NCBI RefSeq assembly: GCF_024807225.1
Contig: NZ_JANUCO010000001.1
Location: forward strand, 372,001 to 436,000
Reading direction: 5' to 3'
Origin: Chryseobacterium ginsenosidimutans
GTDB taxonomy: Bacteria > Bacteroidota > Bacteroidia > Flavobacteriales > Weeksellaceae
DNA length: 64,000 nucleotides
The notes beneath the pieces are model-generated. The model was not told where the DNA came from, made no database searches, and was given only the letters and a program-made list of their open reading frames with translations. Shown one piece after another: positions 1-9,964 of the stretch; position 1 is the stretch's first letter; every line of letters begins with the position of its first letter. The position numbers were made by a program, and so were the translations under genes.

Positions 1-1919
1 CCTGAATATTGCAGGAACTTTGACGGGAGTTATCGATTTCAACCAATCAGGAAATGCTTACGTGAGAGTCGAAGGTATGGAAGATGATGTCTTTATTCAC
101 TCCAAAAACGTGAAAGATGCGTTGCAGGGTGATAAAGTTTTAATTGTAACATACACCTACAAAGGGAAAAAACTGGAAGGTTCGGTTCTGGAAGTGTTGG
201 AAAGAACAAGAACAGAATTTGTAGGAACTTTACAAATGGTTCCTCATAAAGATTTCGGGTTTGTTGTTTGCGATAAAAAAACGATTAATACCGATATTTT
301 TATTCCGAGAGGAAAATTCGGAGGTGCTGAAGACGGCGATAAAGTGATCGTAAAAATGACAGAATGGAGACCGGGAGATAAAAATCCTGAAGGTGAAATT
401 ATTAAGGTTTTAGGTGCTCCTGGAGAGCATGAAACCGAGATCCACTCTATTCTTGCTGAATACGGTTTGCCTTACACTTTCCCTGAAGAAGTGGAAAGAG
501 ATGCCGATAAAATCGACAGAACGATCAACGAAGCAGAAGTAGCGAAACGTTGGGATATGCGTGATGTTCTTACATTTACGATTGACCCGAAAGATGCCAA
601 AGATTTCGATGATGCTTTATCAATGAGGAAGTTAGATAATGGAAACTGGGAAATAGGGGTTCATATTGCAGACGTTTCTCATTATGTAGTTCCGGGAACT
701 CTTTTGGATGATGAAGCATATCAGAGAGCAACTTCGGTTTATTTGGTAGACCGTGTTGTACCGATGCTTCCGGAGGTTTTGAGTAACGATGTATGTTCAC
801 TTCGTCCGAATGAAGATAAATTTACTTTCTCAGCAGTTTTTGAATTGAATGATGCTGCGGAAATTCAGAAACAATGGTTTGGTAGAACGGTAACTCATTC
901 CGACAGAAGATTCACGTATGAGGAAGCTCAGGAAAGAATTGAAACGAAAGAAGGAGATTTAGCAGAAGAAATTTTGGTTCTGGATAAACTGGCGAAAATT
1001 ATGCGTCAGGCAAGAATCAAAAACGGAGCAATTACTTTCGACAGAAGTGAAGTTCGATTTAATTTAGATGAAAATAACCAGCCAATTGGGGTTTATTTTA
1101 AGATAAGCAAAGATTCGAATCATTTGATTGAAGAATTTATGTTATTAGCGAATAAAAAAGTATCTGAATTTGTTTCATTAAATAAAAGAGGAGATATTTC
1201 TCAAAATACCTTTATTTACAGGGTTCACGACGATCCGGATCCTGCAAAATTAGAGTCTTTAAGAGATTTTGTTTCTACTTTCGGATATAAAATGGATCTG
1301 GCTAATACCAAAAAAGTAGCAGAATCTTTAAACAGATTATTGCACGATGTAAAAGGTAAAGGCGAAGAAAATATGATCGAAACTCTCGCGATGCGAAGCA
1401 TGAGTAAAGCGATCTATTCTACAGAACCGATCGGTCACTACGGTCTTGGTTTCGAGTATTATAGCCACTTCACCTCTCCTATCCGTCGTTATCCCGATTT
1501 GCTTGCTCATAGATTACTGCAACATTATCTGGATGGAGGAAAATCTCCAAGCAAGGATGAATTAGAACAAAAAGCAAAACATTGCAGTTCAATGGAAAGA
1601 TTGGCAGCCGATGCAGAAAGAGATTCGATCAAATACATGCAGGTGAAATTCATGGAAAAACATTTGGGAGAAACTTTCACGGGTGTTATTTCCGGAGTGG
1701 CAGAGTTTGGTTTCTGGGTAGAAATTCCTGAAAACGGTGCAGAAGGTTTGATTAAATTAAGAGATCTGATGGATGATTCTTATATGTATGACAAAGCGAC
1801 TCATGCGGTGTATGGAAGCAGAAACCGGAAACAGATATCAATTGGGAGATCAGGTTCAGATCAAAGTGGTGAAAGCTAATTTAATTCAGAAACAATTGGA
1901 TTTCAAGATTGTTGATTAA
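1..1919 (+). CDS. rnr: Ribonuclease R, 5'-truncated by the window edge, one frameshift near the 3' end
   Basis: Processive 3'-5' exoribonuclease of the RNB family, acting in RNA turnover and quality control. The reading frame is open from base 2, so the true start lies upstream. Visible are cold-shock/OB segments in the first about 130 residues, the RNB catalytic stretch with its clustered aspartates (TIDPKDAKDFDDAL), and a C-terminal S1 domain (GVISGVAEFGFWVEI). The uncorrected frame stops at 1879 with an atypical tail. Removing one A from GAAAC at 1821-1825 restores a family-like end (TGNRYQLGDQVQIKVVKAN...) that stops at TAA 1917-1919. This is one of seven identical-type indels in the window, so I regard the gene as intact in the cell. 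Family assignment is firm. Confidence 0.93.
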
Positions 1920-1940
1920 GAACGATAAAATATACTTACG

Positions 1941-1969
1941 AAAAGCTGCTATTTATGGCGGCTTTTTTA
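1941..1969 (+). terminator. Rho-independent terminator of rnr
   Basis: AAAGCTGC and GCGGCTTT arms around an A/T loop are followed by a T run. It lies 22 bases after the corrected rnr stop. Confidence 0.7.
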
Positions 1970-2045
1970 TTTTTAATCAACAATAAAATGATGATCTTAT
2001 AAAAAATAATAGATAGGTTTCTGTTCATTGAGATTGATTTTCTTA

Positions 2046-2076
2046 TTGATTAATTAAAACATAAAAGTTAACTTTG
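2046..2076 (+). promoter_or_regulatory. Flavobacterial promoter for the LysE-type gene
   Basis: TTG at 2046-2048 and TAACTTTG at 2069-2076, separated by 20 bases, match the Bacteroidota TTG / TAnnTTTG consensus. The -7 box covers a possible TTG start at 2074, so the downstream ATG at 2119 is the better start. Confidence 0.6.
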
Positions 2077-2118
2077 TATAAATGGGATGAAATTTTTTTT
2101 CATTTAAAAAGCTATTTA

Positions 2119-2805
2119 ATGTTTGAACTCATACTATCTGCCGTTGTTTTAGGCTTTATGTTAAGCTTGGTTTTTATAGGACCAATTTTTTTCCTTTTAA
2201 TTGAAACCAGCTTTTCGAGAGGACCGAAACATGCTTTGGCATTGGATATTGGCGTAATTTCCGCAGATCTTTTGTGTATTTTGGCAGCTTATTATGCGAG
2301 TGCAGATATTGTGACGTTAATTGATAAACATCCTGGTTTCTACAGAATTACGTCTATACTTATTTTTGTCTACGGAATTGTCATGCTGGTCACAAAAACC
2401 AAAATGCACATGCCGGGAGAAGAAAAAATAATCAATCAGAATTATCTGAAGACTTTTATGAATGGTTTTTTATTCAATCTTTTAAATGTAGGAGTCATTC
2501 TTTTTTGGCTGGTAACGGTGATTTCTGTGAGAAATCAATATCCGGATACCGGCAGTTTTGTTTTATACATCGGGATTGTGATCGGAACTTACCTTTTTAT
2601 TGATCTGATAAAAATCTTTTTGGCGAAACAATTTCACGATAAATTAACACAAACTTTAGCCAACAAAATCAGAAGAATCGTTGGCGGAATTCTTATAATG
2701 TTCAGTTTCTTCATCTTTTTACAGAGCTTCAAAAAATTCAATCAGTTTGATAAACGACTGGAAGAAGCCGAAAAGAAAGAAGTAAAATATCAAAAAACCA
2801 AATGA
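2119..2805 (+). CDS. LysE/RhtB-family transporter
   Basis: Inner-membrane exporter-like protein of 228 residues, expected to export amino acids or related metabolites; the substrate cannot be read from sequence. The N-terminal hydrophobic helix contains the family-like SLVFIGPIFFLLIETSFSRG segment, and about six membrane segments follow, ending in a charged lysine-rich tail. The ATG at 2119 is chosen because a -7 promoter element sits over the upstream TTG frame start. The stop overlaps the start of the next gene by four bases (ATGA), which suggests co-transcription with the S66 peptidase gene. Confidence 0.75.
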   Translation: MFELILSAVVLGFMLSLVFIGPIFFLLIETSFSRGPKHALALDIGVISADLLCILAAYYASADIVTLIDKHPGFYRITSILIFVYGIVMLVTKTKMHMPGEEKIINQNYLKTFMNGFLFNLLNVGVILFWLVTVISVRNQYPDTGSFVLYIGIVIGTYLFIDLIKIFLAKQFHDKLTQTLANKIRRIVGGILIMFSFFIFLQSFKKFNQFDKRLEEAEKKEVKYQKTK

Positions 2806-3732
2806 AAAAAATAATCTTTCCAAAATCACTTAAAAAAGGTGATAAAATAGCTGTGATTTCCCCTGCAGGAGCCGTTGATACCACTCAACTTGAAAAGGGA
2901 ATAGAAATGATTAAAAGTAATGGCTACGAACCTGTTTTGGGTGAACATCTTTACACGAAATTTTCTAATGGCTACAACTACGCAGGAACAGAGCAGGAAA
3001 GAATAAAAGACATCAACTGGGCTTTAAACGATAATGAAATCTCTGCAATCTGGGCTTCCAGAGGCGGTTATGGTTGTCAGCATTTGATCGAACATTTAGA
3101 TCTTAAAAATTTTACCACAAATCCGAAATGGTACATTGGTTATTCTGATAATACGGTGATCCAAAGTTATTTGTTGAAAAAAGGGTTTGCTTCGATTCAC
3201 GGACAAACCATTAAAACATCAAGTTTTGGAGTGACTGAAGAAAGTTATGATCTGATTTTTGATATTTTAAAAGGAAAAAAGCCAAAATATAGCCTTACAT
3301 CGAATCAATTTAATAAGAAGGGTATTATTGAAGGTGAATTGGTTGGAGGGAATTTAGCCCTTATTTACGCCCTTCTGGGAACCAAATATTCTTTTGACTT
3401 TAAGGATAAAATTTTATTCATTGAAGATATCGGTGAAAATTTCTACGCTTTGGATCGAATGATTATGAGTCTGGAAACTTGCCGGAGTTTTCAATAAAAT
3501 TTCCGGATTAATCATTGGTGGAATGACCAATATGGGCGATGAAAAGGAGAACAAACAATACGAAGAAAGCTTCGACGAATTTGCCTATCAATTAATTTCA
3601 GATAGAATTTCAAAGTATAATTTCCCTGTAGTTTTCGGTTTTCCGAATGGTCATATCAAAGACAACCGACCTTTGATTATTGGTGGGAATGTGAAGTTAA
3701 AGGTTGAGGATAAGGTTAAGATTGAGTTTTAG
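2802..3732 (+). CDS. S66 family muramoyltetrapeptide L,D-carboxypeptidase (LdcA/MccF-like), frameshifted
   Basis: Serine peptidase predicted to trim the terminal D-Ala of muropeptides in the cytoplasm during cell-wall recycling. The nucleophile motif is GYSDN. The glutamate lies in the FIEDIGE region and the catalytic histidine in GFPNGHIKDN. The histidine lies after a frame break, so the uncorrected first frame (stop 3497) would be dead. Removing one A from GAAAC at 3474-3478 joins SLELAGVFNKISGLIIGGMT and gives 309 residues, the normal family length. The gene is translationally coupled to the LysE-type gene upstream. The frame break is probably an artefact. Confidence 0.85.
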
Positions 3733-3734
3733 AA

Positions 3735-4220
3735 ATGGATAAAATAATTCTTCAATATCATTATAGTCCTGGATTTATAGGAGATTTTGTAATGAAAGAT
3801 TTATATATTTCAGAATCTTTTGAATTTTATCTAAAATTTTTCTGGAGTTATAAAGTTGAAACACTTTCAGACTCTGATTTTGAAAGAAAACAATGGAGAA
3901 GATTCACAACAATAAAAGATACTCTATCAGAAGAATTAAAACTGAAAGTTCAGGAAATTTTAAACTTAGATTTAAAAGTTATTAAACCTGAAATAGTAAA
4001 AACTGATAAAATTATTTATGAGACTTCTGAACATTCTAAAAGTGAATATTATAAATTAAAAGAAGAGAAAAGTATCAGTATTCCTTACAATCTTTCTGAA
4101 ACAATGATTGAAGGAAAAAATAAAGAATTATTTATAAATTTTCATGAGGAATTAATAATCTGGATTGAAGAACAATTTGAGATCATTTCTGAGGGAAAAG
4201 CAATACGATTTAACAAATAA
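3735..4220 (+). CDS. Hypothetical protein
   Basis: A 161-residue charged, soluble-looking protein with no signal peptide or membrane segment. I do not recognise the family. It begins 2 bases after the S66 peptidase stop and ends 4 bases before yraN, so it probably belongs to the same transcript. Composition is rich in Lys, Glu and Ile, with a predicted mixed alpha/beta pattern. Its position gives no firm functional clue. Confidence 0.6.
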   Translation: MDKIILQYHYSPGFIGDFVMKDLYISESFEFYLKFFWSYKVETLSDSDFERKQWRRFTTIKDTLSEELKLKVQEILNLDLKVIKPEIVKTDKIIYETSEHSKSEYYKLKEEKSISIPYNLSETMIEGKNKELFINFHEELIIWIEEQFEIISEGKAIRFNK

Positions 4221-4224
4221 TCAG

Positions 4225-4596
4225 ATGGCGCAACACAACGACCTCGGAAAAAAGGCAGAAGATTTAGCTGCAGAATTTCTATTGAAGAATGGATACAAAA
4301 TTTTAGCGAGAAACTTTCGCTATCAAAAAGCCGAGATTGATATCATCACCGAAAAAGATAGTTTAATTATTGTTGTTGAAGTAAAGGCGCGTTCAACAGA
4401 CGTTTTTAATCTTCCCCAAGAAGCTGTCAATAAAAAGAAAATTAAATTACTAGTTTCCGCTGCAGACCATTATCTGGAAAAGTTTAATAAGAACCAAGAA
4501 GTAAGATTTGATATTATTTCTGTCCTCCCCGATGAAAAAGGAAATTTATCTATAGAACATATTATCAATGCTTTTGAAGCGTTTGATGCCAATTGA
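4225..4596 (+). CDS. YraN family protein (UPF0102, endonuclease-like fold)
   Basis: A 123-residue protein with the UPF0102 signature: LGKKAEDLAAEFL near the N-terminus, then NFRYQKAEIDII and VVEVKAR. The E, D and ExK residues correspond to a restriction-endonuclease-like active site. Its cellular role is not established in the family. The ATG at 4225 is preferred over an upstream in-frame ATG at 4165 because the family starts right before the GxxAE motif and the upstream part lies inside the preceding gene. Confidence 0.85.
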   Translation: MAQHNDLGKKAEDLAAEFLLKNGYKILARNFRYQKAEIDIITEKDSLIIVVEVKARSTDVFNLPQEAVNKKKIKLLVSAADHYLEKFNKNQEVRFDIISVLPDEKGNLSIEHIINAFEAFDAN

Positions 4597-4681
4597 TATA
4601 CTGAGTATAATCTAACAATTTATCCATACTTGTCACTTTGATAAATACTGGATTGTAACATTTAAAAAATTACAATTTTTT

Positions 4682-5443
4682 ATGAAGACAATATTAATCA
4701 CCGGAGCTACGTCCGGAATAGGAAAATCCACTGCTGAGCTTTTTGCAAAACAAGGAAACAGAATCATTATTTGCGGAAGAAGATCTAAGGCTTTGGAATC
4801 AGTAAAAACTGAACTTTCTGCATTTACCGAAATATTTAGTTTAAAATTTGATGTAAGAAATTTAGAAGAAGTTGAAACAGCGATCAACTCGCTTCCGGAA
4901 GAATGGAAAAATATTGATGTTTTGGTGAACAATGCAGGAAATGCTCACGGTTTAGATCCTCTTTCTGCCGGAAAAACTGACGACTGGGATTCTATGATCG
5001 ATGGAAATGTGAAAGGACTTTTATATGTTTCCAAAATGATTATTCCGATCATGAAAGAAAGAAATTCCGGACATATCGTAAACATCAGTTCTGTGGCTGC
5101 AAGACAAACGTACGCAAATGGAGTTGTTTATTGTGCGACGAAAAAAGCGGTTGACGTGATTTCCGAAGGAATGAGAATTGAACTGACAGAATTCGGAATC
5201 AAAGTAACCAATATTCAGCCGGGAGCTGTGGAAACAGATTTTTCTATGGTGAGATTCAAAGGGGACAGCGAAAGAGCTTCAACAGTTTACGCAGGTTATG
5301 AACCTTTGAAAGCCGAAGATATTGCAGATTCAATTGCCTATTGCGTAAACGCTCCAAAGCACGTCTGTGTTTCAGATATGACGATTTATCCGACGGCTCA
5401 GGCAGAAACCGCGAACGATTTACAGAAAATAAACTTATTTTAA
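4682..5443 (+). CDS. SDR family NAD(P)-dependent oxidoreductase
   Basis: Classical short-chain dehydrogenase of 253 residues, closest in appearance to YdfG-type enzymes acting on small hydroxy acids or alcohols. The Rossmann motif TGATSGIG is at the N-terminus. NNAG is present near residue 83, followed by the serine in NISSVA and the catalytic YxxxK in YCATK. The substrate is not predictable. It starts 85 bases after yraN and precedes the RhuM gene on the same strand. Confidence 0.88.
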   Translation: MKTILITGATSGIGKSTAELFAKQGNRIIICGRRSKALESVKTELSAFTEIFSLKFDVRNLEEVETAINSLPEEWKNIDVLVNNAGNAHGLDPLSAGKTDDWDSMIDGNVKGLLYVSKMIIPIMKERNSGHIVNISSVAARQTYANGVVYCATKKAVDVISEGMRIELTEFGIKVTNIQPGAVETDFSMVRFKGDSERASTVYAGYEPLKAEDIADSIAYCVNAPKHVCVSDMTIYPTAQAETANDLQKINLF

Positions 5444-5456
5444 AGTAAATAAATTT

Positions 5457-6461
5457 ATGATGGAAAGTGATGCTCAAAATTTTTTGATTTACAATACTCC
5501 TAATGAAAAGATAAGAGTAGATGTATTTTTGCAGAATGAAACACTTTGGCTTACTCAAAAAGCTATGGCAAATTTATTTAATGTGAATGTTCCTGCCATA
5601 AGTAAACATATTTCTAATATTTTTGAAGAAGGAGAATTAAATCAAGAAGCAACTGTTTCCATTTTGGAAACAGTTCAACAGGAAGGTAACAGACAAGTAA
5701 AACGAAATGTAGAATATTATAATTTAGACGTCATCATTTCAGTAGGTTATCGTGTAAATTCGAGCAAGGCAACGCAGTTTAGAATTTGGGCAACACAAAC
5801 GTTGAAAGAATTTATCATTAAAGGTTTTGTCATTGATGATGAACGGTTGAAGCAAGGTCAAACGGTATTTGGGAAGGATTATTTTAAAGAACTTTTACAA
5901 AGGATTCGTTCCATACGAGCAAGTGAAAGACGTATTTATCAGCAAATCACCGATATTTTTGCGGAGTGCAGTATTGATTACGACAGAAATTCTGAGATCA
6001 CAAAAAACTTTTATGCTATAGTTCAGAATAAATTCCATTTTGCTATTACAGGAAAAACGGCTGCTGAAATAATCTATCAAAAAGCGAATAAAGATGCAGA
6101 AAATATGGGTTTGAATACATGGAAAAATTCACCGGATGGGAGAATTCTGAAATCTGATATTGTTGTTGCAAAAAACTATTTAGAAGAAACTGAAATCAAA
6201 CAATTAGAAAGAACCGTAACAGGATATTTCGATTATATTGAAGGTTTGATAGAAAGACAAAGTACTTTTACGATGGAAGCCTTAGCTTTAAGTGTAAATA
6301 AATTTCTAGATTTTAACGAATATAAAATTTTAGAAGGAAAAGGAAATATTTCTAAAATAACTGCAGAAAAAAAAGCAATCGCTGAATATGAAACATTCAA
6401 TAAAACTCAGAAAATAGTATCTGATTTTGATAAGAAGATAAAGAAAATCGGTAAAAAATAA
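5457..6461 (+). CDS. RhuM family protein
   Basis: A 334-residue member of the RhuM family (COG3943), named after a Salmonella pathogenicity-island gene of unresolved function and common on mobile DNA. The N-terminal part has a helix-turn-helix-like segment (LTQKAMANLFNVNVPAISKH). The C-terminal part shows the family stretch FAITGKTAAEII with MGLNTWK. It starts 13 bases after the SDR stop, between ordinary chromosomal genes, with no adjacent toxin, integrase or repeats seen. A defence or toxin-like role is only a guess. Confidence 0.8.
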   Translation: MMESDAQNFLIYNTPNEKIRVDVFLQNETLWLTQKAMANLFNVNVPAISKHISNIFEEGELNQEATVSILETVQQEGNRQVKRNVEYYNLDVIISVGYRVNSSKATQFRIWATQTLKEFIIKGFVIDDERLKQGQTVFGKDYFKELLQRIRSIRASERRIYQQITDIFAECSIDYDRNSEITKNFYAIVQNKFHFAITGKTAAEIIYQKANKDAENMGLNTWKNSPDGRILKSDIVVAKNYLEETEIKQLERTVTGYFDYIEGLIERQSTFTMEALALSVNKFLDFNEYKILEGKGNISKITAEKKAIAEYETFNKTQKIVSDFDKKIKKIGKK

Positions 6462-6466
6462 TGCTT

Positions 6467-6474
6467 TAAATTTG
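6467..6474 (+). promoter_or_regulatory. Candidate -7 box for tsaB
   Basis: TAAATTTG matches the TAnnTTTG element and lies 20 bases before the tsaB ATG. No convincing -33 box is visible. Confidence 0.4.
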
Positions 6475-6494
6475 CGTAAAATTATTTAATTAAA

Positions 6495-7178
6495 ATGAAA
6501 ATTTTATACATAGAAACTTCCTCAAGAAACTGTTCAGTCGCTATTTCGGATAACGAAAAGGTATTGTGCGTGACGGAAGAGGTTTCTGAAAATTATAAAC
6601 AGTCTGAAAGTCTGCATACTTTCATAGAATGGGCTTTGGAAGGCGCAGGAATTTCTATAAAAGAGATTGAAGCCGTTTCTTTGGGAAAAGGTCCGGGTTC
6701 TTATACAGGATTGAGAATTGGTGCTTCTTCTGCGAAAGGATTTTGCTATGGATTGAAAGTCCCATTAATCGCAGTGAATTCTTTGGAAACCATGATAGAG
6801 CCTTTTTTAAATCAAAACTACGACTTTGTTGTACCTTTGGTCGATGCAAGAAGAATGGAGGTTTATACGGCTGTTTATGATGGTAAAACGGGCGAAGAAC
6901 TTTCTGAGACGGAAGCCAAAATTTTAGATGAAACTTCTTTTGAAGAATTTAAAGATAAAAAAGTACTATTTGTAGGAGACGGAGCGAAGAAAGCACGGGA
7001 AATTTTACAGCTTCCGAATGCTGATTTTAATGAAACGATCTACCCTTCTGCACAATATTTAATTAAGAAAAGCCTTGAAAAAATTGATAAAAAAGAGTTT
7101 GAAGATATTGCTTATTTCGAACCGTTTTATCTCAAAGATTTTCATGGAGTAAAGAAAAAGAAATCAACAGATTTATAA
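6495..7178 (+). CDS. tsaB: tRNA threonylcarbamoyladenosine biosynthesis protein TsaB
   Basis: Inactive ASKHA-fold partner of TsaD in making t6A37 on ANN-decoding tRNAs. The 227-residue protein has the N-terminal ILYIETSSRNCSVAI strand and the hallmark KGPGSYTGLRIG near residue 65. The length fits the family. A bidirectional terminator follows. The gene is normally essential, so an intact frame is expected. Confidence 0.93.
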   Translation: MKILYIETSSRNCSVAISDNEKVLCVTEEVSENYKQSESLHTFIEWALEGAGISIKEIEAVSLGKGPGSYTGLRIGASSAKGFCYGLKVPLIAVNSLETMIEPFLNQNYDFVVPLVDARRMEVYTAVYDGKTGEELSETEAKILDETSFEEFKDKKVLFVGDGAKKAREILQLPNADFNETIYPSAQYLIKKSLEKIDKKEFEDIAYFEPFYLKDFHGVKKKKSTDL

Positions 7179-7200
7179 AAAAATAAAAAGCAACTGCATA

Positions 7201-7231
7201 AAAAAAGCGAAGAATTAATCTTCGCTTTTTT
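7201..7231. terminator. Bidirectional terminator between tsaB and the PorW-like gene
   Basis: A-run, GCGAAGA and TCTTCGC arms, then a T-run. It serves both convergent genes. Confidence 0.8.
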
Positions 7232-7234
7232 GTT

Positions 7235-9877
7235 TTATTGTGGTTTTGCAGGCACTGTTCCTGTGGGCTGCAAAGGCTGATTTGGATTTAGTTTTTTCTG
7301 TGGTCTGTTGCCATTTCCACCCGATGGTGTTGGTTGAGGATTATTCATAAAAGTGGTTCCATCCGGTTTTTGCGGAATACCAGTTGCGTTAAGTTGTTGT
7401 GAAGGTTGCTGCGGAACATTATTGCTCATATTGGCAGGATTTTGAGGCATCGTATTTCCTTTGTTATCCGTTGGTTGGAAAGACAGGTCTGTTTTTAAAT
7501 AATTCAGCATTTCTTTGGCTTTTTCGCCTTCCGGAGTTTTAGCATAATTCAAAACAATTTGTTCCAGCTGAAGAATCATCACCTCTTTCCCACTCGATTT
7601 TCCTGAATTAAAGGCATTTAACAAATATAATTTAGGAATTAAAGCGTCTTTAGGATATTTCTGAATGGTCTGTTCAATAACATCTTTACTTTCCCCGAAT
7701 TTCTCGGTTTCATATAATGCGAAAGCCTGTTTGTATTGATTTTCAACGTCTTCAGAAGATTTTACGAAAGTTTTATTCTTAGGATTTCTCGCAAATTCTG
7801 CATAAGAAGTGTAAGGATAATCAGTCATTAATATTTGTTTTGCTCTCTCCGATGCTTGCGGATTTTTCTCATAATTCATGGCAAAAATCTCATATAAAGC
7901 CTGCAACATTACCTTTTCCTCAGGTTTTACATCTACAAGATCATACAACGTTTTTGTCGCTAAAGAAGTATTGGTGAAATAATTCTGATACATCACGCCC
8001 AATCCTAAAGAAGCAGTGTCTCGGTCTTTCTTTAATTGATCTAATTTTGCAAGATCGGTAGGAATCTGCTCGATATAAAAAGCAGGTTCAAAACGTCTCG
8101 GATTCGGTGCTGCATTTGTTCCCAAAGCATCATTTTTCATATCCTCGATGGTTGCCATTTTCTTAGAAAAACGCCAGTTATCGATCAATGCTCTGTCGCC
8201 CCATGTTTGCTTAAAGGTAGAAGTTCCTTTGGAAACTGTTCCTGTATTTGAGAAATAGAAACCTTTTGTAGCCACTCCAAAATCTTCAAAAGAGTTTGAA
8301 CTGTTGGCAAAAATTGATTTAGAATTATAATCCCCGGTATCAAAACCTTTCAGTCTTTCGGCACGTTTTCTTTCTAATTCCTCTCTTTCTTCTTTTACTT
8401 TAACTTTTGCGATATATTTTGTGAAAAAGTCAGTTTTCTGTTCCGGTGTCATTTTCGCTAAGTTCAGAACACTGTCATTTTTCTTGATTAAATAATAGTT
8501 TTTAGAGATCTTTTTGATGTAGATAGATTGGTCTGCCAAAAGAACTTTTGAAGGTTCGTACGTCATTACCGCCAAAGCTGAATCGTAGTAAGCTCCTGCT
8601 CCAATGTAATCGTTTTTATCCAAATATCCTTTCCCGATTTCATAATAAGCCAAACCACGGATTTGTCCGTCAGAAACCTTTTCTTTCAGAGATTTTCTGA
8701 AATATTCCTGCGCTTCATCTTTTTTACCTGCTTTGTTTGCCATTAAACCTAAAGCATAGTAAAATTCATTCTTTCTGGATGCGTAAGTTCCTTTTTCACT
8801 GATGTTTTCAAGATATTTTCTCGCACCACTGTAATCACCGTTTCCGTTGAAAGTTTTTGCAATTTCGATCTGAGATTTTACTTCAAATTCAAAATCGTTG
8901 GCATATTTGTAAGCTGCCATAAAGCTTTCTCTGGCTTTTTCATTTTGATTAAGATTTTCTAAAATTTGTCCTCTCAAGAAAGCAATTCTGCTTTTCAGTT
9001 TCCTGTTGCTGTTAAGTTCAAAAGCGCGATCAAGCTCTTTTACGGCTTCCTCTTTTTTACCTTCATCCAAATACGCTTCGGATTGGTAGATGCTTAAAAG
9101 CTTATCATACGTTTTACTTATTTTTTCCGTTTTAAGTTTAGCAAAAACCTCTTGGGATTTATGATAATTTTTAATCTCGGCATACGCAAGACCCTGATAA
9201 ACTCTTGCTAAAGGAATCCTTTTATCGTCTTTCATGTGCGTGAAAACGTAGTTTAAGGCATCCAGAGCTTCCAAAGATTTTCCTCTGTAAATTCTTGACT
9301 GTGCAAGGATCATATAAGCATCAAAAATCTGCTTGTTTTGTTCTTCACCATGTCTGATGACAGAATATTTGTTGATTGCTTTTAAAGCTTTTGCTTCTGC
9401 GATTTCCAGTGTTGTAGCCCCCTTTTTTTCCGGCTCACCTTCCGAACCATTTCGTAATCCCATTTTATCCATTCCTCCATTTACAGCACCGGATAACTGA
9501 GCCATTCCCGGTCCGCCGGACGCTGGATTTTGTGGCATTCCCGGAGGTCCTCCTCTGCCATTGTTGTTTTGAGTAGGTCTGTTCACTTCCGCCATTTTCA
9601 TAGAATTTTCTGCGAAAGCGGTAGATTGCCCAAGATCACTTCCTAAAGGCTGGTCTTCATAGGTAAGAATGGGAATAAACGGCGCATAAAAATTGTCTTT
9701 ATGGGCTTTATCTCTTGTTTCAAACTCGTTATTTAATGCGTCTTTTGCATTAAAAAGCGTGTTGTAATATGTGGTAAACCCTTTCATGAACTTCGATCGC
9801 TGCTCCGGTCTCTTGGGTTTCGTGACACAGGAGACAACTATACAAAGGACTAAAAGGAAGAAAATATTTTTTTTCAT
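7235..9877 (-). CDS. PorW/SprE-like TPR lipoprotein, probable type IX secretion/gliding component
   Basis: An 880-residue lipoprotein whose signal peptide ends in VVSC, with Cys17 as the lipidation site. Near the N-terminus is a FTTYYNTLFNAKDAL segment typical of the SprE/PorW family, followed by many TPR-like helical repeats between about residues 170 and 770. The C-terminal about 100 residues are a Pro/Gln/Asn-rich low-complexity tail, and a Gly/Pro/Asn-rich insert lies around residues 97-140. In Flavobacterium and Porphyromonas this protein is needed for type IX secretion and gliding or virulence. Assignment is by N-terminal similarity and architecture; a different TPR lipoprotein cannot be fully excluded. 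Confidence 0.72.
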   Translation of the reverse strand: MKKNIFFLLVLCIVVSCVTKPKRPEQRSKFMKGFTTYYNTLFNAKDALNNEFETRDKAHKDNFYAPFIPILTYEDQPLGSDLGQSTAFAENSMKMAEVNRPTQNNNGRGGPPGMPQNPASGGPGMAQLSGAVNGGMDKMGLRNGSEGEPEKKGATTLEIAEAKALKAINKYSVIRHGEEQNKQIFDAYMILAQSRIYRGKSLEALDALNYVFTHMKDDKRIPLARVYQGLAYAEIKNYHKSQEVFAKLKTEKISKTYDKLLSIYQSEAYLDEGKKEEAVKELDRAFELNSNRKLKSRIAFLRGQILENLNQNEKARESFMAAYKYANDFEFEVKSQIEIAKTFNGNGDYSGARKYLENISEKGTYASRKNEFYYALGLMANKAGKKDEAQEYFRKSLKEKVSDGQIRGLAYYEIGKGYLDKNDYIGAGAYYDSALAVMTYEPSKVLLADQSIYIKKISKNYYLIKKNDSVLNLAKMTPEQKTDFFTKYIAKVKVKEEREELERKRAERLKGFDTGDYNSKSIFANSSNSFEDFGVATKGFYFSNTGTVSKGTSTFKQTWGDRALIDNWRFSKKMATIEDMKNDALGTNAAPNPRRFEPAFYIEQIPTDLAKLDQLKKDRDTASLGLGVMYQNYFTNTSLATKTLYDLVDVKPEEKVMLQALYEIFAMNYEKNPQASERAKQILMTDYPYTSYAEFARNPKNKTFVKSSEDVENQYKQAFALYETEKFGESKDVIEQTIQKYPKDALIPKLYLLNAFNSGKSSGKEVMILQLEQIVLNYAKTPEGEKAKEMLNYLKTDLSFQPTDNKGNTMPQNPANMSNNVPQQPSQQLNATGIPQKPDGTTFMNNPQPTPSGGNGNRPQKKLNPNQPLQPTGTVPAKPQ

Positions 9878-9964
9878 TATTCAATATAACTCGCTAATCT
9901 ACTTTTTATTATCCAGTAGGATTGATGATTTTGTAAAAATAATAAAATTTTATATGGAAACTCA

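Noticed and set aside
2074..2118. TTG start extending the LysE-type protein by 15 residues
   Set aside because: The TTG lies within a good -7 promoter box, so it would be at or before the transcription start.
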